This document shows, one piece after another, positions 23,854 to 32,585 of a stretch of DNA of 64,000 nt. The stretch lies in assembly GCA_943332615.1 (NCBI GenBank), contig CALQQB010000006.1, forward strand, positions 1 to 64,000. The letters run 5' to 3'. The notes beneath the pieces were generated by a model. The model had not been told where the DNA came from. It searched no databases and was given only the letters and a program-made list of their open reading frames with translations. Source of the DNA: Phenylobacterium deserti (GTDB taxonomy: Bacteria; Pseudomonadota; Alphaproteobacteria; Caulobacterales; Caulobacteraceae). Position 1 is the stretch's first letter. Every line of letters begins with the position of its first letter. Made by a program: the position numbers and the translations under genes.

Positions 23854-24390
23854 TCAGCGAAGCCCGTAGTCCGCCTCGAGCGTGTACCGGCTGCCCTCTG
23901 TGCTGAGGAGGCTGGCGTAGAGGCCGAAGCTGTTCACGGCGATCGCCGGCGACCTCAGAAGGTTGTTGGCCTGGATCCACTGGGCGACCGCCAAGGGGTC
24001 GGGGTGACGCAAATAAGCTAGGGTCACATGCGGCCGATAGCGCCGCTTGTCCGGCGACAAGCCCGCGCGGCGGGCGGCGGCTTCGCAGGCGGTGGCCAGA
24101 CGGTTGAGGGTCGGGTTCTCTGCGACGCCGGCCCATACGGCGTGAATATCGACGCCTTCGCCGAACGCGCCTGCCCCGGAAAGCTCGATCTCGAACGGCC
24201 CGGCGGACACCTCCAGGAGTTCGGCGTCCAGTTCGCGGGCCACGTCCTCGCGGACCTCGCCAAAGAACCGCAGGGTCACGTGCAGGGCTTCGAGCGCGCG
24301 CCAGCGCGCGCCCTCGATTCCGTGCTGGCGGATCTGCAGGACGCGCCCGATCTCAGCCGGGATGGGGAGGGCGGCGAAGAGCCGGATCAT
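23854..24390 (-). CDS. thpR: RNA 2',3'-cyclic phosphodiesterase (2H family)
   Basis: 178-residue 2H phosphoesterase. The two catalytic HxT motifs are HVTLRFFGEV (~38) and HVTLAYLRHPD (~122). It opens IRLFAALPIPAE as in ThpR. It hydrolyses 2',3'-cyclic phosphates in RNA to 2'-phosphates in vitro. Convergent with the desaturase gene and divergent from the Bax inhibitor-1 gene. Confidence 0.9.
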   Translation of the reverse strand: MIRLFAALPIPAEIGRVLQIRQHGIEGARWRALEALHVTLRFFGEVREDVARELDAELLEVSAGPFEIELSGAGAFGEGVDIHAVWAGVAENPTLNRLATACEAAARRAGLSPDKRRYRPHVTLAYLRHPDPLAVAQWIQANNLLRSPAIAVNSFGLYASLLSTEGSRYTLEADYGLR

Positions 24391-24507
24391 ACATGTATCC
24401 TCTCGCGTTCACCCTATCGTGCGCGGAAGGCCTTGCTTCTGCCACGGAGGAAACCGATATTTGCTCTGCGTCCGCTTTGCGACGTCAACACTAAGGGTTT
24501 TGCTCTC

Positions 24508-25254
24508 ATGAGCGACTTCAACCGCGGTTTCGCGCGATCGGTCCCGACGGACCGCGCCGACATGTCGGTGGACGTGGGCCTCCGGCGCTTCATGCTGGGT
24601 GTCTACAACAAGGTAGCGCTCGGCCTTGTGCTGTCAGCCGGCCTCGCCTTCCTGACCGGCACCTTCCCACCTGTGCGGGATCTGATGTTCAACGTGGCCG
24701 GCGGCCGGGTCGGCTACTCGATCCTGGGCTGGGTGATCGCGTTCGCGCCCCTGGCCGTGATCCTGTTCGGCTCCTTCGCCCTGAAGAACGCCACGCCGAA
24801 GACGGCGGGCCTGATCTACTGGTCGGTCGTTAGCCTGATCGGCGCCTCGCTTGGCGTCGTCGTGCTGCGCTACACCGGCGCGTCGATCGCTTCGACCTTC
24901 CTGCTCACGGCGACTTCGTTCGGCGCGCTGTCGCTGATCGGCTACACGACCAAGAAGAACCTGACCGGCATGGGCAGCTTCATGATCATGGGCCTCTGGG
25001 GCCTGATGGGCGCGATGCTGATCAACATGTTCGTCCAGAGTTCGGCCATGGCCCTGATCGTCAACGTGCTGGGCGTGCTGATCTTCGCGGGCCTGATCGC
25101 CTACGACACCCAGCGCCTGAAGATGCAGTACTACGAGTTGGGCGGCGACGAGAACGCCATGGGCGTGGCCACTAACTGGGGCGCGCTCAGCCTCTACCTG
25201 GACTTCATCAACCTGTTCCAGTTCCTGCTCTCGCTGCTGGGCAGCCGCCGCTAG
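24508..25254 (+). CDS. Bax inhibitor-1 family membrane protein (YbhL/YccA-like)
   Basis: 248 residues with seven predicted membrane helices. The family signature GLIAYDTQRLK near residue 200 and the C-terminal ALSLYLDFINLFQFLLSLLG are present. Members modulate FtsH protease or calcium leak. ATG 24508 begins MSDFNRGF; the upstream open frame is antisense to thpR and is discarded. A strong terminator follows. Confidence 0.92.
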   Translation: MSDFNRGFARSVPTDRADMSVDVGLRRFMLGVYNKVALGLVLSAGLAFLTGTFPPVRDLMFNVAGGRVGYSILGWVIAFAPLAVILFGSFALKNATPKTAGLIYWSVVSLIGASLGVVVLRYTGASIASTFLLTATSFGALSLIGYTTKKNLTGMGSFMIMGLWGLMGAMLINMFVQSSAMALIVNVLGVLIFAGLIAYDTQRLKMQYYELGGDENAMGVATNWGALSLYLDFINLFQFLLSLLGSRR

Positions 25255-25280
25255 GGCGACTGGACACCAGAGACGACACG

Positions 25281-25309
25281 AACCCCGGCGGGTGACCGCC
25301 GGGGTTTTT
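25281..25309 (+). terminator. Rho-independent terminator after the Bax inhibitor-1 gene
   Basis: AACCCCGGCGG (25281-25291) pairs with CCGCCGGGGTT (25296-25306), and the stem runs into TTTTT (25305-25309). Confidence 0.9.
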
Positions 25310-25342
25310 CGTATGGGGGTCACCACCTTGGAGGCCGAGCCC

Positions 25343-25678
25343 TTACTCGACCACCGCGAAGCGGCCCTTGTCGAAGAAGCGGAGGACCTGGTCCAGGTCG
25401 TGGCCGCGGAGCAGGATGTGTCCGCCTTCCCCAACGATCGCCCAGGCGCCCTGCTTGCGGGCCAGGGCCGGCCGTTTCTCGATGCGGTAGAGCGGCGCCT
25501 CGGCTGTGCGGCGGAAGACGGAGAACACTGCCGCCTCGCGAAGGGTGTCCATGCCGTAGTCGCGCCATTCGCCGGCGGCGACCATGCGACCGTAGAGCCG
25601 TAACAAACGGTCCAGCTCGCGCCGCTCGAAGAACACTCCGGCCTGGCGCGGGGCCGAATAGCTCGGGTCGAATGCCAT
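25343..25678 (-). CDS. DUF2794 family protein
   Basis: 111 residues matching the alphaproteobacterial DUF2794 family: VFFERRELDRLLRLYGRMVA near the start, EWRDYGMD, and RPALARKQGAWAIVG then GHDLDQVLRFFDK at the end. Function unknown. ATG 25678 (MAFDPSYSAP); a longer upstream frame is not protein-like. It stands alone. Confidence 0.85.
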   Translation of the reverse strand: MAFDPSYSAPRQAGVFFERRELDRLLRLYGRMVAAGEWRDYGMDTLREAAVFSVFRRTAEAPLYRIEKRPALARKQGAWAIVGEGGHILLRGHDLDQVLRFFDKGRFAVVE

Positions 25679-26025
25679 CAAGGCGATGCTAGACCGAAAA
25701 AACGGAGTCGGACCACCCCCAATCCGCGGGTCCGCTCCGCTGCATCGAAGCTGCGCCATGCCGCCGTGAAATGACCTTATTTCGGTCGCGCCGCAGCCCG
25801 ATGCCCCTCCGATATTCACAGCGTCGGTTGGTCAGACAACTGCTGGTCCCGGATCCTGAACAGCCCCCCCAGCCCCCCTGGATCGGCGGACTGGCCAGCC
25901 GACACACGTCCCCCAAGGGCACCCCCCAGGCGCCCGACCCAAAATGTCCCCGATACGCCCGCGCGGTCCCTCTCCGGCCGCGCGGGCTCTTCGCGTTCTG
26001 GGTCCCGGATGCGCTGGGCGCCGTA
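25679..26025. other. 347-base intergenic region, no gene
   Basis: Lies between the DUF2794 start and the end of the first DUF1223 gene. Low-complexity C-runs occur near 25865-25880. The only structure seen is the hairpin at 25957-25987. No promoter motif could be assigned with confidence. Confidence 0.4.
25957..25987 (-). terminator. GC hairpin downstream of the DUF1223 genes
   Basis: GCCCGCGCGG (25957-25966) and CCGCGCGGGC (25978-25987) are perfect complements with an 11-base loop. On the minus strand it follows the DUF1223 stop at 26026 and is followed by a short T-run in CATTTTG. Confidence 0.5.
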
Positions 26026-26727
26026 TCAGGTCTTGGGCTGCCCGAAGCCCAGGATCCGGCCGCCCTTGGGCGCCTGGACCACCACGACGGTCTTGAAGCC
26101 CTCGTCGGCCGCGGCCGGAAGGCGGAAGGCGACGGGCCTGCCGCGCCAGAGGCCCAGCCGCTTCACCTGGCGCACTACATTCTTTTGGCTGACGGTCTCG
26201 CCGCGATTGTCGCCGGCCTTGACCGCCACCTCGACCGCACGTGGGTCGTAGCGAATCAGCCAGACCTCGGCCCCGCCCTTCGCCACCCGGCCAGAGCCCA
26301 CGTCCACGCGACGGCCGCCTACGAATCGGATGTCCGGTGGGTTGTGCGGCGCGCTCGCCGCCGCCCGAATCAGGCGATCGACCTCGGCGGTCTTCTGGCC
26401 CTGGACCTCCTCGCGGCCGTCCACCACCACCTGCGGCGTATAGGGCTCGCGCAGCTTCAGGCGCGTCACATAGGCCCGCTGACGCTCGGCGTACTCCGGC
26501 CGAGCGAAGGTGTCGGTCCAGCCCAGGTAGTCCCAGTAATCGACCGAATAGGTGAGCCCGAGGACGCCGGGCCGCTCTGTCAGCTTGGCGAGATAGCTGT
26601 TGGCGTCACGGCACGCGCCACACCCCTGAGCGGTGAACAACTCCACCAGGATCGGGGTTTTGGCCGCCGCGCCGATTGGCCAGACGAGCAGTATGACGCT
26701 GAAAAGCGCGGCCTTCCGCATCGCCAT
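26026..26727 (-). CDS. DUF1223 secreted thioredoxin-like protein (copy 1)
   Basis: 233 residues. Signal peptide (ALFSVILLVWPIGAAA), then ILVELFTAQGCGACRDANSYL, a thioredoxin-fold start with a CxxC motif, and YWDYLGWTDTFARPEYAERQ, the DUF1223 signature. Probably periplasmic; redox function is inferred. ATG 26727 or 26721. Its neighbour upstream is a paralogue 48 bases away on the same strand. The second half diverges more between the two copies. Confidence 0.82.
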   Translation of the reverse strand: MAMRKAALFSVILLVWPIGAAAKTPILVELFTAQGCGACRDANSYLAKLTERPGVLGLTYSVDYWDYLGWTDTFARPEYAERQRAYVTRLKLREPYTPQVVVDGREEVQGQKTAEVDRLIRAAASAPHNPPDIRFVGGRRVDVGSGRVAKGGAEVWLIRYDPRAVEVAVKAGDNRGETVSQKNVVRQVKRLGLWRGRPVAFRLPAAADEGFKTVVVVQAPKGGRILGFGQPKT

Positions 26728-26775
26728 GGACTTAAGGGCTGTTCCGGGGGCTGTAAATCGCAAGAAGGCGTGACC

Positions 26776-27483
26776 CTAGAGGGTCGCGACGGCAAGAATC
26801 GGGCCGGCGTCCTTGCCCTGCACGATCACGACCGCGCGGAGCGAGGGATCGACGGTGGGCGCCATGAAGCTCGCCGCCTGTCCGGTCCAGCTGCCCAGCC
26901 GCTTCAGGCCACGCACCACATTACGCTGAGGCAGGGTCTTGCCGGTGTTCTCGCCGGCCTTGACCGGCACCTGGATGACCCGTGGGTCGTAGCTGACCAG
27001 CCAGACGTCGGCGCCCCGGCGGGGGGCCACGCCGCGGCCGACGCTGACCTTGCCGGGTGTAGCGGAGACGAACGTTGTGGCCGTGGTGCGGCCCCTGGCG
27101 ATCAGGTCGTCCACGGCCCTGGGGGTGTTGCCCACCCCTCCGGCGCGGCCGCCCGCGACCACCTCGGGCGTATAGGGCGAGCCCTGGCCCAGGGCCTTGG
27201 CGTAGGCGACCTGGCGATCGGTGAACTCCGGCCGGGCGAAGGTGTCCTTCCAGCCCAGGTGATCCCAGTAGGTGACGTTGAAGCTGAGCGCGATCACGCC
27301 GGGCCGGTCGGCGACCTTGGCCACCGCGATGTCAGCCGGCGGGCAGGACGAGCAGCCCTGGCTGGTGAACAGCTCCAGCACCACCGGCTGGGTCGGGGCA
27401 GCCGCAGCCATTGGCGGAACAGCGGCCCAAAGCAGCAGAAGGGGGGCGACGAGGGGGACGAGGGGGACGAAAATCTGGCGCAT
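26776..27483 (-). CDS. DUF1223 secreted thioredoxin-like protein (copy 2)
   Basis: 235 residues. Signal peptide ending near AAAA, then VLELFTSQGCSSCPPADIAV with a CxxC motif and TYWDHLGWKDTFARPEFTDRQ. Clearly paralogous to the next gene (26026-26727): both keep ELFT.QGC, YWD.LGW.DTFARPE and YDPR.V..VKAG.N. Same strand, so a tandem duplication. A Gly/Asp-coding repeat of GGGGACGA occurs just inside the start region. Confidence 0.83.
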   Translation of the reverse strand: MRQIFVPLVPLVAPLLLLWAAVPPMAAAAPTQPVVLELFTSQGCSSCPPADIAVAKVADRPGVIALSFNVTYWDHLGWKDTFARPEFTDRQVAYAKALGQGSPYTPEVVAGGRAGGVGNTPRAVDDLIARGRTTATTFVSATPGKVSVGRGVAPRRGADVWLVSYDPRVIQVPVKAGENTGKTLPQRNVVRGLKRLGSWTGQAASFMAPTVDPSLRAVVIVQGKDAGPILAVATL

Positions 27484-27564
27484 GGTCTCTTATAGCAAGG
27501 GCCTCCAGGCCAGAGACGCATCGTTCGATGACGGAAAAGCGGCGGCCGGGGAAAGTCGGGGCCC

Positions 27565-28197
27565 CTATCCGCGCGGCCCCATGTTGTAAGGGCCGCCCTT
27601 CTCCAACGCGCGCTTGTAGGCCGGGCGGGCCTGGAAGCGATCGACCCAGGCCTTGATGTTCGGGAACTGTGCGCCGCGGCCCGAGACGACGGCGATCTCG
27701 CCGACAAAGCTCATCTGCACGTCGGCGGCGCAGATGTCGCCGCCAGCCAGCCAGTCGCGACCGGCTAGCGAGGCCTCGATATAGCTCAGGTGGTTGACGG
27801 TCTCGTCCTCGATGCGCGGGTGCAGCGGCGCCCCGGCCTCGCCCAGGCGACCGACGTAGAGGTTCAGCATCAGCGGCAGCATGGCCGAGCCCTCGGCGTA
27901 ATGCAGCCACTGGTTATAGGCCTCGTAGTCCGGCGTCCCCAGGGCCGGCGCCAGCCTGCCCGCGCCATAGGTGCGCTGGATGTAGTCGATGATCGCGCCC
28001 GACTCGATGCTCGTCAGGTCGCCGTCGGTGATCACCGGCGACTTGCCCAGCCGGTGGATCGCCTTGAGCTCGGGCGGGGCCAGGTTCGTCGTGGCGTCGC
28101 GGGCGTAATGCTTGATCTCGTAGGGCGCGCCCAGTTCCTCCAGCAGCCACAGGATGCGCTGGGAGCGGGAGTTATTCAGGTGGTGGACGACGAGCAT
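27565..28197 (-). CDS. glutathione S-transferase
   Basis: 210 residues. N-terminal thioredoxin-like domain with HHLNNSRSQRILWLLEELG (active-site Ser/Asn region) and SPVITDGDLTSIESGAIIDYI (glutathione-binding cis-Pro and ES motif), followed by the all-helical C-terminal domain with DWLAGGDICAADVQMSF. Probably a detoxification enzyme. Divergent from the acyl-CoA dehydrogenase gene across 79 bases. Confidence 0.9.
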   Translation of the reverse strand: MLVVHHLNNSRSQRILWLLEELGAPYEIKHYARDATTNLAPPELKAIHRLGKSPVITDGDLTSIESGAIIDYIQRTYGAGRLAPALGTPDYEAYNQWLHYAEGSAMLPLMLNLYVGRLGEAGAPLHPRIEDETVNHLSYIEASLAGRDWLAGGDICAADVQMSFVGEIAVVSGRGAQFPNIKAWVDRFQARPAYKRALEKGGPYNMGPRG

Positions 28198-28276
28198 GGG
28201 GGACGCTTCCTGATTTCTTGGTCAACGCACAAAAGCCCGGTGACCTGACGCAAGGCAAGCTGACTATAATCTGACC

Positions 28277-29923
28277 ATGAGCCTCGTTGTTCCCGACCTT
28301 CTCGACCTTCTCGATCACACGGCCAGCGAGGCCGCAGCGCTGGCGGGGTCCATCGCCGTCTCCGTCGGCGGCCGCGTCCGCAAGGATGAGCGGCTCGACC
28401 GCGCGGCCCTGGACGCTGAGCAGCATGTGGCCCACGGCCTGGCCTGGGCGGCCGCCTATGCCGAGACGCTGCGCCAGACCGCGGCATGGGCCCGAGCGCT
28501 GGACGCTGAGGGCCGGTTCGGCGAGGCGGAGGCCCTGCCGGCCCAGCTGCTGGCCCATGAGTATCTGAGCCAGCTGGCCGGCGGCATCCCCATGAACCAG
28601 GGGGAGATCTTCCGGCCCGCCGACGTGTTCGCCCCGGCCGAGCGGATGAGCCACCTGATCGGGCGGCTGCGGCCGGGCGCCTCGCAAGCCGCCAAGCACC
28701 GCATTGTCGAACTGCTGGAACAGGCGCGCGGCCTGCCCTCGCTAGAGGCCAGTGGCCTAGACGAGACCCTGGAGGCGGTGCGCGACCAGTTCTGCGCCTT
28801 CGCCGCCGAGAGGATCACCCCGTTTGCCCACGGCTGGCACCTGCGCGACGAGTTGATCCCGCTGTCGCTGCTGGAGGAACTGGGCGAGTTGGGGGTGTTC
28901 GGCCTGACCGCGCCGGAGGAATGGGGCGGGGCAGGTATGGGCAAGGTCGCCATGTGCGTGGTCTCCGAGGCCCTGTCGCGCGGCTGGATCGGGACCGGCT
29001 CGCTGGGCACCCGCTCCGAGATCGCCGCCGAGCTGATCCTGGCGCACGGATCCGCCGACCAGCGCACCCGCTTCCTGCCCGGTGTCACCTCGGGCCAGAT
29101 CATTCCCACCGCCGTCTTTACCGAACCGGAGACCGGCTCGGACCTGGGGTCGCTCCGCACTCGCGCGGTCCGCGACGGCGACACCTGGCGGATTTATGGC
29201 GCCAAGACCTGGATCACCCATGCCGCCCGCGCCGATCTGATGACCTTGCTGGTCCGCACCGATCCGGGCAGCAAGGACCACCGGGGGCTCTCGATGTTCC
29301 TGGCCCAGAAGCCGCGCGGTACGGTCGCCGATCCCTTCCCCGCTCCGGGCATGAGCGGCGGCGAGATCGGGGTGATCGGCTATCGCGGGATGAAGGAATA
29401 CGAAATCGCGTTCGACGGCTTCGAAGTCCCGCATGCCAACCTGCTGGGCGGCCAGGAGGGCCAGGGCTTCGTGCAGCTGATGGCCACCTTCGAGAGCGCC
29501 CGCATCCAGACCGCCGCGCGCGCCATCGGCGTCGCTCAGAACGCGCTGGATCTGGCCCTCGACTACGCTGTCCAGCGCCGACAGTTCGGCCAGCCGATCG
29601 CGGCCTTCCCGCGCGTCGCCAACAAGCTGGCCATGATGGCCGCCGAGATCCTGGGCGCGCGCCGGCTGGCCTGGTTCGCGGCCAGGGCGAAGGACGAGGG
29701 CCGCCGCTGCGACCTGGAGGCCGGCATGGCCAAGCTGACCGCAGCCCGCATCGCCTGGGCCGCCGCCGACAACGCCGTGCAGATCCACGGCGGCACGGGC
29801 TTCGCCGTCGAACAGCCCGTCAGCCGCGTCCTGGCCGACGCCCGCATCCTCAACATCTTCGAAGGCGCCGGCGAGATTCAGGCCCAGGTCATCGCGCGGC
29901 GGCTGCTGGAGGTGGCGAACTGA
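28277..29923 (+). CDS. acyl-CoA dehydrogenase with N-terminal extension, (2S)-methylsuccinyl-CoA dehydrogenase-like
   Basis: 548 residues, about 160 longer at the N-terminus than ordinary acyl-CoA dehydrogenases. The extension (LDHTASEAAALAGS, then LARADA-type helices, MNQGEIF) is what distinguishes Mcd of the ethylmalonyl-CoA pathway. The FAD-enzyme core has FTEPETGSDLGSLRTRA, IYGAKTWITHAARAD, the IQTAARAIGVAQNALD helix and IHGGTGFAVEQPVSRVLADARI with the catalytic-region ending IFEGAGEIQ. Mcd converts methylsuccinyl-CoA to mesaconyl-CoA. No ccr or meaA is adjacent, so the assignment rests on architecture. Confidence 0.75.
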   Translation: MSLVVPDLLDLLDHTASEAAALAGSIAVSVGGRVRKDERLDRAALDAEQHVAHGLAWAAAYAETLRQTAAWARALDAEGRFGEAEALPAQLLAHEYLSQLAGGIPMNQGEIFRPADVFAPAERMSHLIGRLRPGASQAAKHRIVELLEQARGLPSLEASGLDETLEAVRDQFCAFAAERITPFAHGWHLRDELIPLSLLEELGELGVFGLTAPEEWGGAGMGKVAMCVVSEALSRGWIGTGSLGTRSEIAAELILAHGSADQRTRFLPGVTSGQIIPTAVFTEPETGSDLGSLRTRAVRDGDTWRIYGAKTWITHAARADLMTLLVRTDPGSKDHRGLSMFLAQKPRGTVADPFPAPGMSGGEIGVIGYRGMKEYEIAFDGFEVPHANLLGGQEGQGFVQLMATFESARIQTAARAIGVAQNALDLALDYAVQRRQFGQPIAAFPRVANKLAMMAAEILGARRLAWFAARAKDEGRRCDLEAGMAKLTAARIAWAAADNAVQIHGGTGFAVEQPVSRVLADARILNIFEGAGEIQAQVIARRLLEVAN

Positions 29924-29984
29924 ACGGCCGGGGCCGCGGGAAGGCTATCCGGAGTGATGATCGAACGGCCGCGACAGGAGGCCC

Positions 29985-30490
29985 GGACCGCGCCGGATCC
30001 GATGGTCTGATGCGCCCGCGCGCAGAGCCTGGTTCGGCACGACCCCGGGACGCCGGCGGCGCCGAATCCCAGGATCATCATCGACCAGGATGCGGGTTCG
30101 GGCGCCGCTGACACCGGCGCGCGGACGAACGTGAAGTCGTCGAAGCCACGAAGTCCTGGGCGACGGTGGAGGGCGTGACCCGCAAGCGGGTGATCGCCTG
30201 GCTGGAAACGAATCCCGCGAAGCCGTTGGGTGAGACATCGCTGCTCACAGCCCCGGTCGCCGCGAAGGTGTAGGCTCCAAGGGCGGTACCGTCGGCGCAG
30301 AAGAAGGAAGGGGTGTGATCCAGGTTGGCGCCCCACCCCTGGACCGTCAGGCCGAAGCCTGACGCAGGATCAAGGAAGTTGATGTCGAACCCTGACGGAC
30401 CGTGGCGCGGGCCTGACGAAAAGCGTCCTCGTTGGCGGGCGCGCCGAACGTAAGCCGGGTTCGCGGCGCGCCCTCGATCCGCCATCCAGC
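29985..30490 (-). pseudogene. frameshifted PEP-CTERM exosortase-substrate protein
   Basis: Three reading frames on the minus strand carry successive pieces of one protein. In order: TRLTFGAPANEDAFRQARATV; then GFDINFLDPASGFGLTVQGW through PSFFCADGTALGAYTFAATG to AITRLRVTPSTVAQDF; then GFDDFTFVRAPVSAAPEPAS with WSMMILGFGAAG. The last is a PEP-CTERM sorting signal. At least two frameshifts separate the pieces and no start is seen, so it is a decayed gene unless the window has sequencing errors. Confidence 0.75.
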
Positions 30491-30577
30491 CAGAGCTGCC
30501 CGCCCTCCAGCCGAAGTGCCGGTATAACGCGACCCGCGCTCACGAACGGCCAGACCTGCAAGGGCCAGGCCACTGGA

Positions 30578-31255
30578 TCAGGTGAGGCTTCCCACGATCG
30601 ACGCCCGCTGGGACAGCTCGATCCAGTTGCCGTCAGGGTCGCGGACCATGGAGACGCGTGCCGTGGTCCCCAGGGTGGTCGGCGGCATGGCCTCGCGGCC
30701 GCCCTTCGCCAGGACGGCGGCATGGTCCTCGTCGACCTTGACGACCTGGAAGGTGATGTAGCGCCAGCCATGCCCGCGCATCTCGGCGTCGGACGGCGCA
30801 TTGGGATCGGCCTCCAGAATCAGCAGGCTTTCGCCGGCGCGGAACACACCCTGCCGTTCTTCCGGAAACCCGAACGCCTCGGCGTAGAATCGGCGATGGG
30901 CGTCCAGGTCGCGCACACCGATCCGCACACCGATCTGCGTCACCCCTTCGTAACCGGGCGGAACCAGGGTCACGCGGTTCCCCTCGGGGTCCGAAAGGGA
31001 AACGGGCACGATCATCCCGTCGCGCGCCACGATCAGTTCGCGATAGCCGCTGGGCAGCGTATCGGGAATCGGGCTGGCGTGGTGGTTGATCTTCAGAACG
31101 CTGCCCAGCACGTCGTGCCGATACTGGTCCTGGCCCTTGCGGATCGGCAGCAGGTGATCGAACGAGATTCCTGCCGCCCCCTGCCAGAAGGCCAGCATGG
31201 GGTCGAGGTCGTTGGTGGCCAGGCCGATGTCCAGGCGGGGTTTGGCCAGCTTCAT
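30578..31255 (-). CDS. VOC-family (glyoxalase/bleomycin-resistance) protein
   Basis: 225 residues with two VOC modules: DIGLATNDLDPMLAFWQ...LSDPEGNRVTLV and IGVRIGVRDLDAHRRFYAEA...VRDPDGNWIELSQ. Metal-binding Glu and His candidates are visible in both. Substrate unknown. ATG 31255; the frame upstream contains only leader sequence. It is divergent from the QOR gene and may share the palindromic operator at 31335-31350. Confidence 0.85.
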   Translation of the reverse strand: MKLAKPRLDIGLATNDLDPMLAFWQGAAGISFDHLLPIRKGQDQYRHDVLGSVLKINHHASPIPDTLPSGYRELIVARDGMIVPVSLSDPEGNRVTLVPPGYEGVTQIGVRIGVRDLDAHRRFYAEAFGFPEERQGVFRAGESLLILEADPNAPSDAEMRGHGWRYITFQVVKVDEDHAAVLAKGGREAMPPTTLGTTARVSMVRDPDGNWIELSQRASIVGSLT

Positions 31256-31334
31256 AGGGTGGCCAGTCTCATAGGGGCGCGCGTCGCATGAGGTCCTCTC
31301 TTGCGCGGCCAGCTTGCCCGTGAAAAAGCTTTCG

Positions 31335-31350
31335 TCAAACAAGCGTTTGA
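31335..31350. promoter_or_regulatory. palindromic operator TCAAAC-N4-GTTTGA
   Basis: Perfect 6-base half-sites TCAAAC (31335-31340) and GTTTGA (31345-31350) around AAGC, between the divergent VOC and QOR genes and 12 bases before the QOR start. TetR-family lipid regulators such as PsrA recognise CAAAC-N2-4-GTTTG-type sites. The cognate regulator is not in the window. Confidence 0.5.
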
Positions 31351-31361
31351 GGGAGCGAACA

Positions 31362-32327
31362 ATGAAGGCCGCCGTCTACCACGAGAACGGTCCGCCCGAG
31401 GTCCTGCGTTACGAGGACGTTCCCGACCCGCAGTGCCATCCCAAGGGCATTCTCATCAAGGTCGAGGCCATCGCGATCGAGGGCGGCGACACTCTGAACC
31501 GCTTCGGCGGCCCGCTGATGACCCACCCGCACGTGGTCGGCTACCAGGCCGCCGGCGAGGTGATCGAGGTCGGCTCCGAAGTCTCGACCTTTAAGGTCGG
31601 CGACAAGGTCTGCAGCACCGGCGGCTGGGGCAGCCATGCCGAGCTGCGCGCCGTCTCTGCCAAGACCGCCTGGAAGGTGCCCGATGGGCTCTCCACCCGC
31701 GAGGCCTCGGTGATCCCGGTGACGTTCGGCACCGCCGACGATTGCCTGTTCGAATTTGGGCGGCTGAAGGCCGGCGAGATCGCCCTGATCCAGGCCGGCG
31801 CCTCGGGCGTGGGCGTGGCGGCGATCCAGCTCGCAGCCAAGGCCGGCGCGAAGATGGTCATCGCCACCGCCTCGTCCGACGCGCGGCTGGAAAAGCTGAA
31901 GGCGCTGGGGATGACCCACGGCATTAACTATTCGACCCACGACGTCGTGGAGGAGGTGATGCGGATCACCGAGAAGCATGGCGCCGACGTCGTGGTCGAT
32001 TCGGTAGGCGGCGCGGTGCTGCAGGGCTCGATCCTGGCCCTCGCCTACCGCGGGCGCGTCTCGACGGTCGGCCAGGCTGGCCGCGATCGCCAGAAGATGG
32101 ACCTCGGCACGCTGATGGGCGGCAACCGCACCATCTCCGGCGTCTTCCTGGGCGCCGAGCTCAACACCGACCGGGTGCAGAAGAACATGGCCAGCCTGAT
32201 CGACCGGGTGGCCAAGGGCGAGCTGAAGGTGGTGATCGACCGCACGTTCCCGCTGTCGGAAGCCGCCGCCGCCCACGCCTACATCGAAAGCCGGCAGGCA
32301 GTGGGTCGGGTGCTGCTGATCCCTTAG
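31362..32327 (+). CDS. zinc-independent quinone oxidoreductase-like MDR protein
   Basis: 321-residue medium-chain dehydrogenase/reductase of the QOR class. NADPH-binding IQAGASGVGVAAIQLAAKAGA is the glycine-rich Rossmann motif; no structural or catalytic zinc cysteines are seen. The N-terminus MKAAVYHENGPPEVLRYEDV is typical. ATG 31362 is preceded by GAGGGAG. Reduces quinones or enone substrates; true substrate unknown. Preceded by a palindromic operator. Confidence 0.9.
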   Translation: MKAAVYHENGPPEVLRYEDVPDPQCHPKGILIKVEAIAIEGGDTLNRFGGPLMTHPHVVGYQAAGEVIEVGSEVSTFKVGDKVCSTGGWGSHAELRAVSAKTAWKVPDGLSTREASVIPVTFGTADDCLFEFGRLKAGEIALIQAGASGVGVAAIQLAAKAGAKMVIATASSDARLEKLKALGMTHGINYSTHDVVEEVMRITEKHGADVVVDSVGGAVLQGSILALAYRGRVSTVGQAGRDRQKMDLGTLMGGNRTISGVFLGAELNTDRVQKNMASLIDRVAKGELKVVIDRTFPLSEAAAAHAYIESRQAVGRVLLIP

Positions 32328-32349
32328 GGCAAAGGCGCTTTGGGGCGCG

Positions 32350-32442
32350 TCATCCGAAGATCTTCAGCCACAGGCCCGCGAGGCCAAGCAGGATGAACGC
32401 CCACATCGCCAAAGAAAGCAACAATGGAACGATGACGCGCAT
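32350..32442 (-). CDS. possible 30-residue membrane miniprotein
   Basis: ATG 32442 gives MRVIVPLLLSLAMWAF and a single helix ending in LWLKIFG. An upstream ATG at 32484 would add 14 residues. It lies antisense in the 258-base gap between the QOR and hydrolase genes. A hydrophobic miniprotein is plausible but a chance frame cannot be excluded. Confidence 0.35.
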   Translation of the reverse strand: MRVIVPLLLSLAMWAFILLGLAGLWLKIFG

Positions 32443-32585
32443 GCCTTCGCTCGGCCCCTCCCCCAAGGCGACTCCAGGGACCATGATTGGCCCACATGGT
32501 ATGGGATGACCAGCCGATTCACGCGCGGCGGATGTCGCGGGCCCACCCATACAACCACCAGGATATGTGCCAAGGAGGTATGCTG

